From assembly GCF_965342175.1 (NCBI RefSeq), contig NZ_CBDRBL010000005.1:80010-144009 (forward strand): a stretch of 64,000 nt of DNA, in the 5' to 3' direction. Positions 31,292 to 43,017 of this stretch are shown piece by piece (position 1 is the first letter of the stretch; the number at the start of each line of letters is the position of its first letter). The position numbers and the translations under genes are program-made. The notes under the pieces are model-generated. The model did not search any database. It saw nothing but the letters and a program-made list of their open reading frames with translations, and had not been told where the DNA came from. The DNA comes from Actinacidiphila sp965342175 (lineage in GTDB: Bacteria; Actinomycetota; Actinomycetes; Streptomycetales; Streptomycetaceae).

Positions 31292-31758
31292 CGCGCGGAG
31301 CGCGCGGTGTGTGCGGCGCCGTGGTGGTGGGGGTGGGTGCTTTCCCTCCCTCCCACCCGGCGCCCGCGCGTTCAGTGGCCGCCTCGCACGTTCCCTGGGG
31401 GCCGGGGCCGGGGCCGGGGGCGGGGCCTCCTGGGCTGGACATCCTGGACTGGCATGTTTCCGTGCGTGCGGGCGGTATGTGTTGTGCCCCGGATGCCGCA
31501 CACAGATATGCCGCATCGTCCAGAACATCCACCCCTACGACCCCACCCCCTCCGGCTGCCCTTCGGGGTGGCGGTCCCCCGGCCGAAGGCTGGGGAGGGC
31601 GGGCGGGGAGACAACCGCAGACCCAGCCGCAACGGCGCCGCACACAACGTCACGCACCGCCCACCCGCGGAGCGTCGTACGCTGGGACACCCCGGCTCGT
31701 TCGACGTGTCGGGCTGTTCGCGTTGACCCGCATGTCTGCCCCTGGGACGGAAAGCCAC
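31292..31758. other. Intergenic region before mfd, with a G-rich tract
   Basis: This 467-base gap contains GGGGGCCGGGGCCGGGGCC at 31396-31414, continuing as G runs to about 31426, a candidate G-quadruplex on the plus strand. The frame of mfd stays open far upstream into the permease gene, but that stretch is Arg/Gly/Pro-rich and not like the Mfd family. The mfd promoter should lie in 31640-31750. Confidence 0.45.
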
Positions 31759-35295
<3,537 letters not shown>

Positions 35296-35328
35296 GGCAC
35301 CCGGCGCCGACCGCGTGCGCCGGGTGCC
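35296..35328 (+). terminator. Terminator hairpin after mfd
   Basis: Perfect 12-bp stem GGCACCCGGCGC (35296-35307) with 35317-35328 and a 9-base loop, starting directly after the mfd stop codon. Confidence 0.85.
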
Positions 35329-35330
35329 GG

Positions 35331-35375
35331 CGGCCCTTCCCGGGCGGGGAACGCGTCTCCGTACGGGAAGGGCCG
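35331..35375. terminator. Second hairpin after mfd
   Basis: A further perfect 12-bp stem (CGGCCCTTCCCG 35331-35342 with 35364-35375) and a 21-base loop, 2 bases after the first. Tandem hairpins make a tight boundary before the accessory island. Confidence 0.65.
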
Positions 35376-35748
35376 CGGCCGTTACCCGGGCGGCCGACCC
35401 TCCCGCGCCGGAAGCGCCCCTCCCGGGATTTCATGGAGGGGGCGGTTACCGTGGTTCGTTCCGGGCAGACGCCCGGCGCGGCACGTGCGGCACCCGGCTG
35501 TCCACGCGGGCAGACGAGCGGGTGCGCGGCATACGGGACGCCGTCACGACGACGACCTGCCGTGTCCCGCAAGCATCCGAACCGGAGTTCGGCCGGAAGC
35601 CGACCGGACCCGCCTGCACGACCGGGAGTGACCGACGATCTCCGCGCAGCCGACGACCACCACCGCGTCAGCCCCCGTCCCCGTCACCACGGCGCCCTCC
35701 ACCTCGCGGGACGCCGGATCGCACGCCCACAGATTCGACATCGACCTG

Positions 35749-36744
35749 TTGCGCGTCCTGTGCTCCATCGGTGTCATCGTCTGCCACTCCGCCGGCCAGT
35801 TCCTGAACGCGGTGGGCCGGGAACCGGCAGGCGGCCGCCCGGTCTACTGGGTCGCGCTGGCCGGTGACGGCCTCAGCCGTTGCGCCGTACCGCTGTTCTT
35901 CGCGATGGCCGGCTGGGTCGTCCTCTGCGGCGCGCCGCCGCGTGACGGGGCGCAGGTGCGCAGGCGGCTGACCCGGATCGTGGTGCCGATGGCCGTGTGG
36001 ACGGCGGCGTACCTGGTGTGGCAGTGGACTCGGCACCCCGACGCCCGGGACGTGCTCCGGCTGGCCTGCCAGTCGCTGTTCGGGTCGATCCAACCCGCCT
36101 TCCACCTCTGGTACGTGTACGCCTATGTGCCGGTGATCGCCGTGCTGTCGCTCGCCGCCCTGGTCAGGGCGGGCAAGCGGCCGTACGGCCTCGCGGCGGC
36201 GTTCACCGCCCTGGCGCTCGCGCCTACCCTCCTGGACGACGTCGCGGGGCTGTTCCACCGGAAGGCGCCCGGCTTCGCCTGGGAGCCGGCCCCCTACCAG
36301 CTCGCCTACGCCGCCGCGGGCGCCCTCCTGCTGGCGCTGCCGCCCTCCGCCACCACGGGGCGCCGCCGGCGGCTGCTGTGGCTGGCGGGCGGTATGGGCG
36401 GGTGGGCCGCTGTCGTCGCGTACGAGCACGTCGTGCACTACCCGTCCCCGTACGCCGGGGTGTTCGTGCCGTTCCTGGCCGGTGCGCTCCTGATGGCGCT
36501 GAACCGGATCACCGTGCCCGTGCGGTTCCGGCCGCTGCTGTCCCGGCTCGGCGCCGCCGCCTTCGGCGCGTACCTGGCGCACCTGATGTTCCTGCGCGCC
36601 CTCGCCCCGCACCTGGTCACGGCCCACACGGGCTGGCTCGGCGCCGCCGGTCTGCTCGCCCTGCTGGTGGCGGGGACCACCGCCCTGTCCTTCGCGGCCA
36701 GCCTGCTGTGGACCAGGCTGGGGCTCGGCCGCTGGCTGGGCTGA
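35749..36744 (+). CDS. Membrane acyltransferase (Acyl_transf_3/OafA-like), start uncertain
   Basis: This protein has about 10 hydrophobic helices and the acyltransferase-3 hallmarks: the N-terminal HSAGQFL following the first helix, an Arg-rich loop RRRLTRIVVPM, HLWYVYAYVPV and C-terminal AAFGAYLAHLMFLR. The family adds acetyl or other acyl groups to sugars of envelope polymers. The TTG at 35749 falls inside the first conserved block; the frame upstream (back to 35632) reads naturally as HRFDIDLLRVLC but has no ATG, GTG or TTG. An ATC at 35638 has GGGAG 9 bases upstream. The start may be non-standard or hit by a sequence error. Confidence 0.78.
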   Translation: MRVLCSIGVIVCHSAGQFLNAVGREPAGGRPVYWVALAGDGLSRCAVPLFFAMAGWVVLCGAPPRDGAQVRRRLTRIVVPMAVWTAAYLVWQWTRHPDARDVLRLACQSLFGSIQPAFHLWYVYAYVPVIAVLSLAALVRAGKRPYGLAAAFTALALAPTLLDDVAGLFHRKAPGFAWEPAPYQLAYAAAGALLLALPPSATTGRRRRLLWLAGGMGGWAAVVAYEHVVHYPSPYAGVFVPFLAGALLMALNRITVPVRFRPLLSRLGAAAFGAYLAHLMFLRALAPHLVTAHTGWLGAAGLLALLVAGTTALSFAASLLWTRLGLGRWLG

Positions 36745-36795
36745 CCGGCTCCACGCCGTCGGGCCGGCCCGCGTGTGCGGGCCGGCCCGACCCGG

Positions 36796-38145
36796 TCACC
36801 CCTGGGCGGTCCGGATCTTCTTCACCAGACGCCGCACTGCCGGGTTGCGGCGCAGGCTCTCGGCCCTCACGGTGCTGCCGCCGGGCAGCCGAAGGCTGGT
36901 CAGCCGGCGCCGCTTGAAGTACTTCGCGTGCGTGGAGAGACGGGCCTCGAGCCAGGCCTCGGCCTCGTCCCGCAGCGGAGCGTACTTCGCCGCCTGCATG
37001 CAGTAGCTCACGGTCCTGACCAAGGGGGCCAGTTCGCCGGTGACCCGCTCCGCTGACAGGTCGAGCGGCTTGCCGACCTCGGAGGCGTCCTGCTCGAGGT
37101 CCGGCAGGACGGCGTCGATGACGGTGAGGGGTACCCGGTTGCTGTTCTCGTAGGGCGCGATGCGGTCCAGCAGCAGTTCGGTGCCCACCCGCGCGACGGG
37201 GATGCCGTAGAACGCGGCAGCGGTCATCAGCGCGGTCGAGAAGCACCCGACGACGAGAGCGGGCCGGATGTGCTGGTACAGCGTCTCCGCCAGCACGGGG
37301 ATGTCCAGGACGGTGAGCCGCACCCCCAGTTCCTGCGCCGTCTGCTCCAGCGACTGCGAGTACTGGGCCGGCGCGCTCGGGTGCGGCTTGAACAGCACGT
37401 GCCGGTGACCGGCCGCGACCGCGCCGCGGAGCATCCTCACGTGCAGCGAGTCCTCCTCGGCCACCGTGATCAGCTCGAGGGCGGACAGGTACTGGCCGAG
37501 CAGCACCGCAGTGGGCCGGTCGCCGTCGGGCAGGTGTTCCTCGAGGGCGGCGACGCCGGTTCCGCCGATCTGCTCCAGGACTCGCAGGAACGGCTCGTCG
37601 GGAATGACGACCGGCTCGACGCCGTACTCGGACAGCAGCATCGGGCGCAGGCCGGGCACGAGGTCGAGGTGGAGCAGCCGCTTGATGCGGCTGTGCACGT
37701 CCACCGGAAGCCGGTTGCGGGTCGGACCGTAACTCATCAGGCCGTCGGCGTACACGTCGATCGGGCTGTCCGCGAAGATGTCGACGACGGCGCGCGACGG
37801 ACTGACCTGGATGGACTCGCAGGCGATCTCGACGGGCTCGTCCCCCAGATCCCAGGCCAGACGCAGCACCCGCTCCCACAGAACGGTGTCCTCCGCCCGA
37901 GGGGACCAGCCGGACGGGTGGTGCGGCGCGATGGTCTCGTTCCACGAGTGCACCGCGTCGAACTCGTGCCGCATCTCCTCGAAGCCGGGCATCGCGTCGA
38001 GCGGCGTGGTCAGCTCGGGAATCGACGAGGTGTTGCCGACGACCAGCAGCCGCCGTCCCTCGCGGGGACCGAACAAGCCGGCCCGAATGGCGGCCACGAC
38101 GCTCGCCGCACCGTACTGCGTCGTCGCCATGAAGATCTGGATCAT
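36796..38145 (-). CDS. Polysialyltransferase-family glycosyltransferase
   Basis: This 449-residue protein resembles the alpha-2,8-polysialyltransferase family (GT-B-like). It starts with IQIFMATTQYGAAS, keeps KPHPSAP near 251 and GCFSTALM near 300, the sites that bind the CMP-sugar phosphate in relatives, and has EYGVEPVVIPDEPFL between. Such enzymes polymerise sialic-acid-like sugars on capsules and, in Streptomyces, wall glycopolymers such as teichulosonic acids. The ATG at 38145 with GGGAG 7 bases upstream overlaps the stop of the GT2 gene. No sugar-synthesis genes are nearby. The donor sugar is inferred, not shown. Confidence 0.8.
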   Translation of the reverse strand: MIQIFMATTQYGAASVVAAIRAGLFGPREGRRLLVVGNTSSIPELTTPLDAMPGFEEMRHEFDAVHSWNETIAPHHPSGWSPRAEDTVLWERVLRLAWDLGDEPVEIACESIQVSPSRAVVDIFADSPIDVYADGLMSYGPTRNRLPVDVHSRIKRLLHLDLVPGLRPMLLSEYGVEPVVIPDEPFLRVLEQIGGTGVAALEEHLPDGDRPTAVLLGQYLSALELITVAEEDSLHVRMLRGAVAAGHRHVLFKPHPSAPAQYSQSLEQTAQELGVRLTVLDIPVLAETLYQHIRPALVVGCFSTALMTAAAFYGIPVARVGTELLLDRIAPYENSNRVPLTVIDAVLPDLEQDASEVGKPLDLSAERVTGELAPLVRTVSYCMQAAKYAPLRDEAEAWLEARLSTHAKYFKRRRLTSLRLPGGSTVRAESLRRNPAVRRLVKKIRTAQG

Positions 38146-39158
38146 GCGAGGGCTCCCTTCATGCCACTGCGCACTCGATGGAGCGTGCGCCTGCGCTGTT
38201 CGTCCATCCCGGCGAGGGCGAGCTGCAGTTCCCGTTCGGGCATGCGGCGCAGCGCCTGGCTGGAGAGTTCCTTCAGACGCGCGGCCACCGGACGCTGGAA
38301 GCGCTGCCGCTCGCTCAGGTGGTGCGCGATCACGGCGCAGTAGTTGCGGATGGCCTTGGGGCGGAGCAGGTCGGCCTCGGGATCGTTCTCCAGTTCCGCC
38401 AGGACCTGGTCGAAGGCCCGGATGAAGTCCAGCTGCCGCACGTCGCCGATCTGGGTGAGCGAGGTCGCGATGCCGCGCCGGTAGAAGACCCCGTGGAGGC
38501 TCGCCACCACGTACGACTCCGCCCGGCGGTGCAGCGCCCAGATCCACGGGCGGTCCTCGGCGGTGCGCAGCCCGTCGTGGAAGCGCAGCAGTCCGCGGTC
38601 GAGCAGTCGGCGGTGGTAGATGCCGGCCCAGGCGTACGGGTAGTCGACCATGGTGGAACCGTCGGTCGGGAGGATCGAACTGCGAGGATCAAGCACGGTG
38701 TCGCGACGGCCCTCGGGTGCGCGGTGGACCCGGCGTTGCACACCGGTGACCTGGACGTGGTCGGTGCGCACGAAGTCGACATCGTGGCGCTGGATCGCCG
38801 AAACGAGCTGTGGCAGGTACCCGGGAGCAAGCCAGTCGTCGCCGTCGAGAAAGGTGAGGTAGCGCCCTTCCGCCGCGTCGATCCCGGTGTTGCGGGCGGT
38901 GGCGAGTCCCTGGTTCGTCTCGTGCCGGATGACCCTGCTGTTCGGCAACCGCTTGGACATGTCCAGTAGTGCTTCGTACGTGTCGTCCTTGGTGGAGCGG
39001 TCCTCGACGAAGACGAACTCGAAGTCCTCGCGGGCGTTGGCGACCAGACTGGTGACCGTGTCGGCCAGGTAATACCTGATGTTGAAGCAAGGAACGATGA
39101 CGGAGAGCGTGGGCCGGTCGGTCACATGTTCACCTAGTTCTCGTATACGGGAAACCAT
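38142..39158 (-). CDS. Family 2 glycosyltransferase
   Basis: This 338-residue GT-A enzyme has the nucleotide-sugar core SVIVPCFNIRYYLADTVTSL, VEDRST (51-56), NQGLATARNTGI and the metal-binding DGDD at 105-108 (FLDGDDWLAP). The C-terminal half is helical and basic. It is coupled to the polysialyltransferase-like gene by an ATGA overlap, so the two probably act in turn on one envelope polymer, one priming or decorating and the other extending. The acceptor is unknown. Base composition upstream (39160-39300) is more AT-rich than the core genes, consistent with accessory DNA. Confidence 0.93.
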   Translation of the reverse strand: MVSRIRELGEHVTDRPTLSVIVPCFNIRYYLADTVTSLVANAREDFEFVFVEDRSTKDDTYEALLDMSKRLPNSRVIRHETNQGLATARNTGIDAAEGRYLTFLDGDDWLAPGYLPQLVSAIQRHDVDFVRTDHVQVTGVQRRVHRAPEGRRDTVLDPRSSILPTDGSTMVDYPYAWAGIYHRRLLDRGLLRFHDGLRTAEDRPWIWALHRRAESYVVASLHGVFYRRGIATSLTQIGDVRQLDFIRAFDQVLAELENDPEADLLRPKAIRNYCAVIAHHLSERQRFQRPVAARLKELSSQALRRMPERELQLALAGMDEQRRRTLHRVRSGMKGALA

Positions 39159-39363
39159 CGGAAGGCTAGCGGTGGCAAGGTTTCCATTCTTCCAGCATGA
39201 GGTGATCAGAAGATGAACTAAGGTTGGACGATTTACCTCGCCGGCGCCCGGATGCGTAATGGCGGGAGATTAGCCCGATTAGTCAGGTGCATTCATTCCG
39301 TACCCTCGGCATCTGACCCCGCTGTGGGGTTGAACGATTTGGCGAACGGCGGGTGGGAGTGCG

Positions 39364-40548
39364 ATGCCCTCGACGAGGACGGGCGCGGCGACAGCCGCAC
39401 CGGCGATACCGGCCGCAGCGGCCGCACCGGTGACGGTCGGCGGTCGCATGGGCGGCCGGTACGGCAGCAGCCGGCTGCGCGCACTGGACGGACTGCGCAT
39501 TCTGGCGGCCCTGATGGTGTGCCTCTACCATTACATAGGCAAGCAGGACACGAGCCACGTCTGGGGCGCCGACCCCGCACATCTCTTCCCCCAGCTGTCC
39601 CGTCCCGCCATCTACGGGTGCCTCGGCGTGCAGTTGTTTTTCGTGATCAGCGGTTTCGTTATCTGCATGAGCACTTGGGGCAAGTCGGTCGGCGCGTTCT
39701 TCCGATCGCGTGTCGCGCGCCTCTACCCGGCCTACTGGGTCGCGATCCTGTTGACCGCCGCCGCGTGCGCAGCGGTGCCTTCCGTGATCAAGCCAGTCCG
39801 GCTGGACGAGGTGCTGGTCAATCTGACGATGTTGCAGCAGCCGGTGGGCGTGCACCGGGTACTCGGCGTCTGCTGGACGCTGTGGGTCGAGGCCCGCTTC
39901 TACGTACTGTTCGCGCTGTGCGTGGTGTGGAAGGGCGTGACCTACCGCCGGGTCGTCGTGTTCTGCTGCCTGTGGACCGTCGCCGCGGCCGTCGCCGTAG
40001 TCGCCGACAACCCACTGGCGACCGAGATCGCGATGCCGGAGTACGCCCCGTTCTTCATCGGCGGCCTCGCCCTGTACCTGATCCACCGTTATGGGAGCGA
40101 CCTGCTGCTGTGGGGCATCGTCGCGGTCAGTTGGCTGCTGGGACAGCACGTCGCCGTGGACGGACTGTGGTCTCCGCACGGGCCGGGACTCTCGGGTGAG
40201 CGCTCACCTTACGTCATCATGCTTGTCGTCACCTTCGCCTTCGCCTCGGTGGCCGCCGTGGCCTTGGGCTGGCTCCGGTGGGCCGATTGGCGCTGGCTCA
40301 CCGTGGCAGGGGCGCTCACCTACCCCTTCTACCTGGTCCACGAGCACCTCGGGTGGTTCGCCATCGCAGGCCTGCACCGGCATCTGGGGTTCACGCCGAG
40401 GGAGACCCTCTTCACCGCGGTCGTGGGTTTCCTGCTGCTCGCCTACGTCATCCACCGCCTGGTGGAGAAGCCACTGGGCCTGCGGCTGAAGAACAGCATG
40501 ACCGCCCAGTCGGCGCGCATCCGTCTCGCGCTGCGGACGCGCGCCTGA
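39364..40548 (+). CDS. OafA/YrhL-type membrane acyltransferase
   Basis: This 394-residue protein has about 10 membrane helices and the acyltransferase-3 pattern: RLRALDGLRILAALMVCLYHY with catalytic-type His, GVQLFFVISGFVICMS, RVARLYPAYWVAI, CWTLWVEARFYVLF and a C-terminal LVEKPL. Such enzymes O-acylate sugars of antibiotics or wall polymers. It is transcribed away from the GT2 gene and is clearly related to the acyltransferase at 41.3-42.5 kb (shared FFVISGFVICMS, RLYPAYW, TLW-E-RFY, LLLWGI), suggesting duplication inside the island. GGGAG precedes the ATG. Confidence 0.93.
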   Translation: MPSTRTGAATAAPAIPAAAAAPVTVGGRMGGRYGSSRLRALDGLRILAALMVCLYHYIGKQDTSHVWGADPAHLFPQLSRPAIYGCLGVQLFFVISGFVICMSTWGKSVGAFFRSRVARLYPAYWVAILLTAAACAAVPSVIKPVRLDEVLVNLTMLQQPVGVHRVLGVCWTLWVEARFYVLFALCVVWKGVTYRRVVVFCCLWTVAAAVAVVADNPLATEIAMPEYAPFFIGGLALYLIHRYGSDLLLWGIVAVSWLLGQHVAVDGLWSPHGPGLSGERSPYVIMLVVTFAFASVAAVALGWLRWADWRWLTVAGALTYPFYLVHEHLGWFAIAGLHRHLGFTPRETLFTAVVGFLLLAYVIHRLVEKPLGLRLKNSMTAQSARIRLALRTRA

Positions 40549-40579
40549 GCGCGGCGCACACACGGGCTCAGCGGCCCAC

Positions 40580-41025
40580 CTACCCCAGGTGGCGTGGACC
40601 CCGCAGGCGGTCGGAGTCGAGGACCGTGCGGGGCAGCACATCTTGGGCGGCCGACCGGTCCCCGACAGACAGCAGCAGGTGGCCGAAGCGTCGCCGCACA
40701 TCCGGCGGCGGGTCCGGGTCGGTGGCGCGGTACTGCCTCGAAGGAGGGCGGTAGCGCCCGGGACCGTCACGTGTCCCGGGGGCCTCGCCCAGTCGCTCCA
40801 GGCCATCCTTGGGTACCGGTATAGCAGCGACCGGCGCCGCACGGCCCGCCCTCGGCGGTCAGCGTCCGCGAGCCGGCGCAGCTCCGCCAGGGCGCGGCGG
40901 TTACCGGCCGTCCTCCGTCAGCGTGGCCGCGTACTGCTGGCGCAGCATGTGCATGACTCCGACCGATGACTGCTCGCCGTGCTGCCCCGCGGCGGCCAGT
41001 AGCACGCTGTCCGAGATACCGGCCG
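40580..41025 (-). pseudogene. Decayed copy of the C-terminal part of the Ser/Thr kinase gene
   Basis: This stretch aligns by eye with the 3' part of the kinase gene at 43060-43475 for its whole length, with many substitutions and small indels. Near-identical stretches are GTCCGGGTCGGTGGCGCGGT (40717-40736) and CAGCGTGGCCGCGTACTGCT (40919-40938). The translation MLRQQYAATLTEDGR mirrors MLRKQYAATLMEDGQ of the kinase tail. The frame is broken and the kinase domain is missing, so it cannot make the protein. It lies between two related acyltransferases, pointing to a segmental duplication followed by decay. Confidence 0.85.
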
Positions 41026-41287
41026 ACCGCCCGGCTGCCGGCGAGCGGCGGGTCACCTTGTCGACCGGATGCGTGATGCCCGCCCGGCCCCTGCCCGGCT
41101 TGCCAACACGGGGAGGCGTCGCCCACGAGTTGCCTGGGTGCACGGCCTGGCGATGACCGGGCGGATGGGAAAACCGCACCTGAAGGGTCCTGGGGACAAC
41201 GCCCAGTCTGGGGTCTCTCTGGCGGCAGAACGGTTCGGCAACCGGTCGGCCGCCTGCCGCCGACCCCCTTGGCGGCAGATGCGTGAT

Positions 41288-41311
41288 GGCGACCGCCGCG
41301 CGGCGGTCGCC
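41288..41311 (-). terminator. Palindromic hairpin after the second OafA-type gene
   Basis: A perfect 24-base palindrome with half-site GGCGACCGCCGC lies 11 bases after the stop codon of the minus-strand acyltransferase. It is probably its terminator. Confidence 0.65.
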
Positions 41312-41321
41312 CCCGCTTGGC

Positions 41322-42527
41322 TCAGGCGGCCTTGGCGGGATCGTTACGCAGAGCCTCGAAGGACCAGTTCAGCGCGTTCTTCAGCATCCGGGCCAGGGGC
41401 CGCTCCACGAAGCGGTGGACCAGCCAGCTCAGGGCCATGAAGCCGACGATCACGACGGCGAGGAGCAGCCGCGCGTCCATGGTGTCCTTCAGCCGGTTGA
41501 TCAGTGTCGTGCCGACCGCGTAGTGCATGAGGTACAGCGGATAGGTCATCGAGCCGGCGGTTACCAGCCACTTCCAGCGGATGCGGTCGGTCAGCCCGAG
41601 CGAGACCGCGACCATGAGCAGCAGGAACGCCGTGAAGATCAGCACGCTTCCGCGCCAGCTGGAGACATGCTCGAAGTCGACGCGACGCCCCAGCTCCGCC
41701 TGCCCCATCAGCCACGACATGGCGAGGATGCCCCACAGCAGCAGGTCCTGGCCGAACCGGTGCATCAGGTAGAGAGCGAGACCGGCGATGAAGTACCAGG
41801 CGCCGTCCGGGTCGGCGATCATGGTCAGCAGCGGGAAGTGGGCGGCAGGGGCGAGCATCGCGACGGCACCCCACACGCAGCAGAAGAGAACGACCTTGCG
41901 GTACGTCAGCCCGGTGAAGACAACGATCAGGAAGAGCAGGTAGAAGCGCAGCTCCGACCAGAGGGTCCAGTACACGCCGTCGACGTTAGGGACGCCGGAA
42001 CCGGATTGCAGCATCGTCAGGTTGAACAGGATCTCCCGTCCCCGCAACCGCTCCCACACGCCGGGCACGAACATCAGGAAGGCGCTGGTGAAGACCACGG
42101 CGAACCAGTAGGCCGGGTAGAGCCTGATCACGCGCGAGACGAAGAACTGCCACGGGGTGCGGCCCCAGCACGACATGCAGATTACGAAACCGCTGATGAC
42201 GAAGAAGATCTCGACGCCGATCCAGCCGTAGGCGGCGACCCGGGACACCGTGGGCATGATCTCGTTGACCGGCCGGTCCCAGATCAGGTTGCCCGGCGCC
42301 TCGACGCGGGCGGTGCCGGCGAAATGGTGCACCGCGACCATGAGGGCTGCGATGAGGCGGATACCGTCAATCGCGTACAGGCGGCTGCCCGACCGTCGGC
42401 GCTTGGCGGCGGGCTTGGGCGTCACACCGGTGGATGACGCCGCCTGCCGGGGCACGACCATGGGAGGCAGGGTCTTCTGCCCGCCCGTCACCTGCGACTG
42501 TATGAGCGATCCGTCCCCGTCCCGCAC
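41322..42527 (-). CDS. OafA/YrhL-type membrane acyltransferase, paralogue
   Basis: This 401-residue protein is a close relative of the acyltransferase at 39.4-40.5 kb: RLYAIDGIRLIAALMVAVHHF, GVEIFFVISGFVICMS, RVIRLYPAYWFAV, YWTLWSELRFYLL and FVERPLARMLKN match in order. It has about 10 helices. Its likely role is O-acylation of an envelope polysaccharide or secondary metabolite. The GTG start at 42527 gives a 45-residue cytoplasmic head that is Pro/Ser-rich. The AT-richer upstream gap suggests a region acquired or rearranged. It stands alone on the minus strand after the kinase gene. Confidence 0.92.
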   Translation of the reverse strand: MRDGDGSLIQSQVTGGQKTLPPMVVPRQAASSTGVTPKPAAKRRRSGSRLYAIDGIRLIAALMVAVHHFAGTARVEAPGNLIWDRPVNEIMPTVSRVAAYGWIGVEIFFVISGFVICMSCWGRTPWQFFVSRVIRLYPAYWFAVVFTSAFLMFVPGVWERLRGREILFNLTMLQSGSGVPNVDGVYWTLWSELRFYLLFLIVVFTGLTYRKVVLFCCVWGAVAMLAPAAHFPLLTMIADPDGAWYFIAGLALYLMHRFGQDLLLWGILAMSWLMGQAELGRRVDFEHVSSWRGSVLIFTAFLLLMVAVSLGLTDRIRWKWLVTAGSMTYPLYLMHYAVGTTLINRLKDTMDARLLLAVVIVGFMALSWLVHRFVERPLARMLKNALNWSFEALRNDPAKAA

Positions 42528-43017
42528 TTGAACCTACCCATCGTCATGACAGTAACCCGCCCTCGGACGGGAAGGACGGTCCAGGCTACGGCGGCAGTGG
42601 GAGGTTGAATCAGGCAAAGCAATCTTTTCGCACTCGGTGACCGACATTTACTTGAACCGTCGTCGAGTTATCGCGATGAATTCGCCAAGACTTCATTCGG
42701 TCATCGATGAGAACGCCTCAGGACTCTAACCGCGCTTTTGATCATCTCCGTGTCCCCTCACGCAGACCCGGCGGGCGGCCAGGTGCTCGGCCGAGAGGCG
42801 CTCGTAGCGTCACTGCCGGAAACCGTGATCCCTCGCGTGTGGCTCGGCGCGCCGCAGAGCGGTGCAGCATGTCGTGCTCACCGCGACCCCGTGCGCCGGC
42901 CGTACGGCCGCTGCCCCCGTGTGATCGCCTGGCCCCCGCCTTCAGCGCCATCGCCGACGGTAAGTACGACCACTTCCCTGAGCAGGCCTGGCTAGCGCCC
43001 CATCTGCCCCAGCCAGG
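42528..43017. other. Intergenic region with unusually low G+C
   Basis: This 490-base gap holds an AT-rich part (about 42596-42740, for example AAAGCAATCTTTTCGC) unlike most of the window. It probably holds the promoter of the minus-strand acyltransferase and old rearrangement scars. No gene, RNA or IS element end was recognised. Confidence 0.45.

Noticed and set aside
29467..31758. Upstream extension of the mfd frame into the ABC permease gene
   Set aside because: It is Arg/Gly-rich, overlaps a real gene, and Mfd proteins start at MSLNGLLDVV.
42528..43017. AT-richer gap as an insertion sequence remnant
   Set aside because: No terminal inverted repeats, target duplication or transposase motifs could be found.
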